Below are positions 5,584 to 7,158 of a DNA stretch of 7,158 nucleotides, one piece after another. Both the position numbers and the translations under genes were made by a program. Under the pieces are notes generated by a model. That model worked only from the letters and a program-made list of their open reading frames with translations, ran no database searches and was not told the origin of the DNA. The stretch is from Clostridia bacterium. GTDB lineage: Bacteria; Bacillota; Clostridia; Oscillospirales; Acutalibacteraceae. Position 1 is the first letter of the stretch, and each line of letters opens with the position of its first letter. The DNA lies in assembly GCA_017631705.1 (NCBI GenBank), contig JAGBSU010000229.1:1-7158 (forward strand), in the 5' to 3' direction.

Positions 5584-5635
5584 AATACTATCTCCCAACT
5601 AAAAATAATTATGGACATAATAACATCTAATAAAT

Positions 5636-5664
5636 AAAGTACACTATTTATTTTTATTTGTCAA
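5636..5664 (-). promoter_or_regulatory. Promoter of the substrate-sortase-membrane protein unit
   Basis: On the minus strand, a perfect -35 box TTGACA (5664-5659) is followed after 17 bp by TACTTT (5641-5636), a weak 3/6 -10 box in very AT-rich DNA. Transcription would start near 5629, with a leader of about 45 nt before the ATG at 5583. The leader DNA contains a small dyad TTATG-GA-CATAA (5609-5620). A strong -35 with a poor -10 often means an activator or alternative control, which is inference. Confidence 0.55.
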
Positions 5665-5715
5665 CCTTTTCGTATAAAAAAGTATGATAAACTTTTTCGA
5701 TAATATACTTGGTTG

Positions 5716-5757
5716 TACCATTGATTTTTTTCTCATAATATGATATGGTAATATAAT
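5716..5757 (+). promoter_or_regulatory. Candidate promoter and dyad for the hydrolase-MurF unit
   Basis: A consensus -10 TATAAT is at 5752-5757, with no good -35 at 16-18 bp upstream (TTTCTC at 5729-5734). An alternative extended -10, TGGTAATAT, overlaps it. Perfect 6-bp inverted arms TACCAT (5716-5721) and ATGGTA (5745-5750) bracket the promoter region and could be an operator. The predicted start near 5764 would leave a leader of only about 15 nt containing AAGGAG (5765-5770). Confidence 0.4.
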
Positions 5758-5778
5758 ACTGGGAAAGGAGAGGCTTTT

Positions 5779-6549
5779 ATGGAAACTACCGTCAACGGTC
5801 GCCGTGTCAAGTATATTGATTGCGGTCAAGGCAAGCAAGCGGTGCTGTTGTTGCACGGTTGGGGTGTCGATAGCAGCGTTTACCATCTTATTATCGACCA
5901 TCTTTCCTCATATTGCCGTGTCATCGCCCCCGATTTACCGGGTTTCGGCGGTTCTGTTGAACCGGAAGTTCCTTTTTCCCCTACCGATTTTGCCGATTTC
6001 GTGGTAGATTTTACCGCAAAACTCGGTGTAAACGAAGTGGTCGGCATCGGCCATTCCAACGGCGGGCGTGTACTCATTGAACTGCTCTCTCGCAAAGATT
6101 GCCCGCTTACTTTTAAAAAAGCCATTTTGTTAGATTCCGCCGGTCTACCGGCACACCATTCGTTGAAATATTACGTGCGGGTCTATACGTTTAAATGCCT
6201 AAAACACGTATTAAATCTACCGCCTATTCGTCGCTTGTTCCCCCACGCCATTGAACAAGCACAAAAGCACTTCGGCTCTGCCGATTACCGCAAAGCCAGC
6301 CCCATCATGCGCCAAAGCATGGTACTGGCATTGCAAAAAGATATGACCCCCTATTTATCACAAATCCGCATTCCCACCCTGCTAATTTGGGGGAAAGACG
6401 ATACCGCCACTCCCCTTTCCGACGCCAAAATCATGGAACGGTTGATTCCCGATGCCGGCTTGGTAGAACTCCCCGGCGGTCACTTCGCGTTTGCTGAAAG
6501 TTTTGGGCTGTGTAGCCGCGTTTTGGATTCATTTTTACAAGGAGAATGA
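5779..6549 (+). CDS. Alpha/beta hydrolase-fold enzyme
   Basis: A 256-residue cytoplasmic protein without a signal peptide, of normal size for a small esterase/lipase-like alpha/beta hydrolase. The catalytic triad is intact: Ser93 in the nucleophile elbow GHSNGG, Asp208 in WGKDDTATP, and His235 in GGHFAF. The oxyanion-hole motif LLHGWG is at 24-29, and APDLPGFGGS (50-59) is also typical. A lid region lies around 120-180. The substrate cannot be read from sequence. AAGGAG (5765-5770) precedes the ATG by 8 nt. The stop is 2 nt before the MurF-like start, and that gene's ribosome site AAGGAG (6539-6544) lies within this gene's last codons, so they form a tight operon. A role near cell-wall precursor metabolism is suggested by context only. 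Confidence 0.93.
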   Translation: METTVNGRRVKYIDCGQGKQAVLLLHGWGVDSSVYHLIIDHLSSYCRVIAPDLPGFGGSVEPEVPFSPTDFADFVVDFTAKLGVNEVVGIGHSNGGRVLIELLSRKDCPLTFKKAILLDSAGLPAHHSLKYYVRVYTFKCLKHVLNLPPIRRLFPHAIEQAQKHFGSADYRKASPIMRQSMVLALQKDMTPYLSQIRIPTLLIWGKDDTATPLSDAKIMERLIPDAGLVELPGGHFAFAESFGLCSRVLDSFLQGE

Positions 6550-6551
6550 CC

Positions 6552-7158
6552 ATGCAATTTTTAAAAATCGCCGTACTGCTCATGTGCGCGTGTACTGCTG
6601 TTTTACAGTCCTTGTATTTCACCCACATGTTGCAACTGAACTCTTATCGTCCGGAACGCTATCGCAAGTGGTGTAACGAAAATCGTAAACGCTTATTTTC
6701 CGTGCGCCGCCTTTTCCCGGTTACCGTACTTATTTGCGCGTTTCTGCCGAAACTGTTTTGCCTGATTACCACGCTCTTGATTTTCGCATTAACCGTGGTA
6801 AGTAATATTCCGAAAAAAGCAAAAAAACCGTTGGTGTTCACCGCGCGCGTAAAACGTTTGCTAACCACCAATTTTATAATAACCGCACTTGTACTGCTAT
6901 TATCGTGGTGGTTACCCACCGGCTGGTGTGTTGCCGTCCTTGCCATTTACACAATCACTTTGTGGATGTGGGTAGGCTGTGCAAACGCTATTAATATCCC
7001 GTTTGAAAAAGCCGTTGCCAATCACTATGTAGGCGATGCTCGACGTCTTCTCCAAGAACATGCACAGCTCACCGTTATCGGTATCACCGGCAGTTACGGC
7101 AAAACCAGCACCAAAAGTTTCTTGCACTCACTACTCTCGGTGCGCTACAACGTACTCA
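6552..7158 (+). CDS. MurF-like Mur ligase with N-terminal membrane domain (3' end outside window)
   Basis: The frame is open from ATG 6552 to the window edge (202 residues). Hydrophobic segments at about 5-23, 54-83 and 107-142 are separated by basic loops. After a linker (NAINIPFEKAVANHYVGDA) comes the Mur ligase ATP-binding loop GITGSYGKTSTK (177-188) with the P-loop Lys184. MurF joins D-Ala-D-Ala to the UDP-MurNAc-tripeptide. Standard MurF is soluble, with a UDP-binding N-terminal domain of about 80-100 residues before the P-loop. Here that domain appears replaced by a membrane module. I know this architecture from annotated Clostridia MurF-like proteins, but the exact reaction (MurF itself or a related lipid-linked ligase) cannot be settled from this part. 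The ribosome site AAGGAG is 7 nt upstream. Confidence 0.87.
   Translation, partial: MQFLKIAVLLMCACTAVLQSLYFTHMLQLNSYRPERYRKWCNENRKRLFSVRRLFPVTVLICAFLPKLFCLITTLLIFALTVVSNIPKKAKKPLVFTARVKRLLTTNFIITALVLLLSWWLPTGWCVAVLAIYTITLWMWVGCANAINIPFEKAVANHYVGDARRLLQEHAQLTVIGITGSYGKTSTKSFLHSLLSVRYNVL

Noticed and set aside
5111..5602. 163-codon frame antisense to the substrate gene
   Set aside because: It is exactly opposite a gene with signal peptide, ribosome site and promoter; its Ser/Thr-rich content is the mirror of Glu/Lys-rich codons.

Overview
The window looks like chromosome of a low-to-moderate GC Gram-positive anaerobe, most likely a Clostridia-type Bacillota (Oscillospirales/Ruminococcaceae-like). 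The reasons are a class D/A-like sortase, strong AGGAGG ribosome sites 6-10 nt before ATG, sigma-A type promoters, a DUF1294 membrane protein, and a MurF-type ligase with an N-terminal membrane domain. The genus assignment is inference only. No rRNA, tRNA, transposase or CRISPR array was seen.

Layout. (1) 1-840, + strand: the last 60% or so of murC, running in from the left. (2) 930-1472, +: a YfbR-like HD-domain phosphohydrolase with its own promoter. (3) 1473-1993: about 520 bases without a convincing gene. This stretch holds a perfect 14-bp hairpin, several smaller dyads and, at its end, a perfect-consensus TTGACA-17-TATAAT promoter. (4) 1994-3208, +: a DegT/DnrJ/EryC1/StrS-type PLP aminotransferase whose AT-rich composition and AGA-arginine usage differ from every neighbour, which suggests a horizontally acquired gene. 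(5) 3221-3487, +: a small DUF1294 membrane protein ending in a 32-bp perfect palindrome that serves as a terminator for both strands. (6) 3503-5583, - strand: a compact three-gene unit read from right to left. It encodes a secreted acidic protein with a C-terminal membrane anchor, a sortase, and a four-helix membrane protein with a large outside loop. (7) 5584-5778: a divergent promoter region. (8) 5779-7158, +: an alpha/beta hydrolase followed 2 nt later by a MurF-like ligase that runs off the right edge.

How they work together. Both ends of the window are peptidoglycan precursor ligases, and the middle is cell-surface biology. The most interesting unit is the minus-strand trio. The first gene looks like a dedicated sortase substrate, but it has a non-canonical motif (VKKTD) where LPXTG would be expected. 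The sortase gene starts 4 nt after the substrate stop and has no visible Shine-Dalgarno site. A textbook intrinsic terminator lies inside the first codons of the sortase. This arrangement predicts much more substrate than sortase, with sortase expression depending on ribosomes that reinitiate after translating the substrate. All functional statements are from sequence reading alone; no database search was run.
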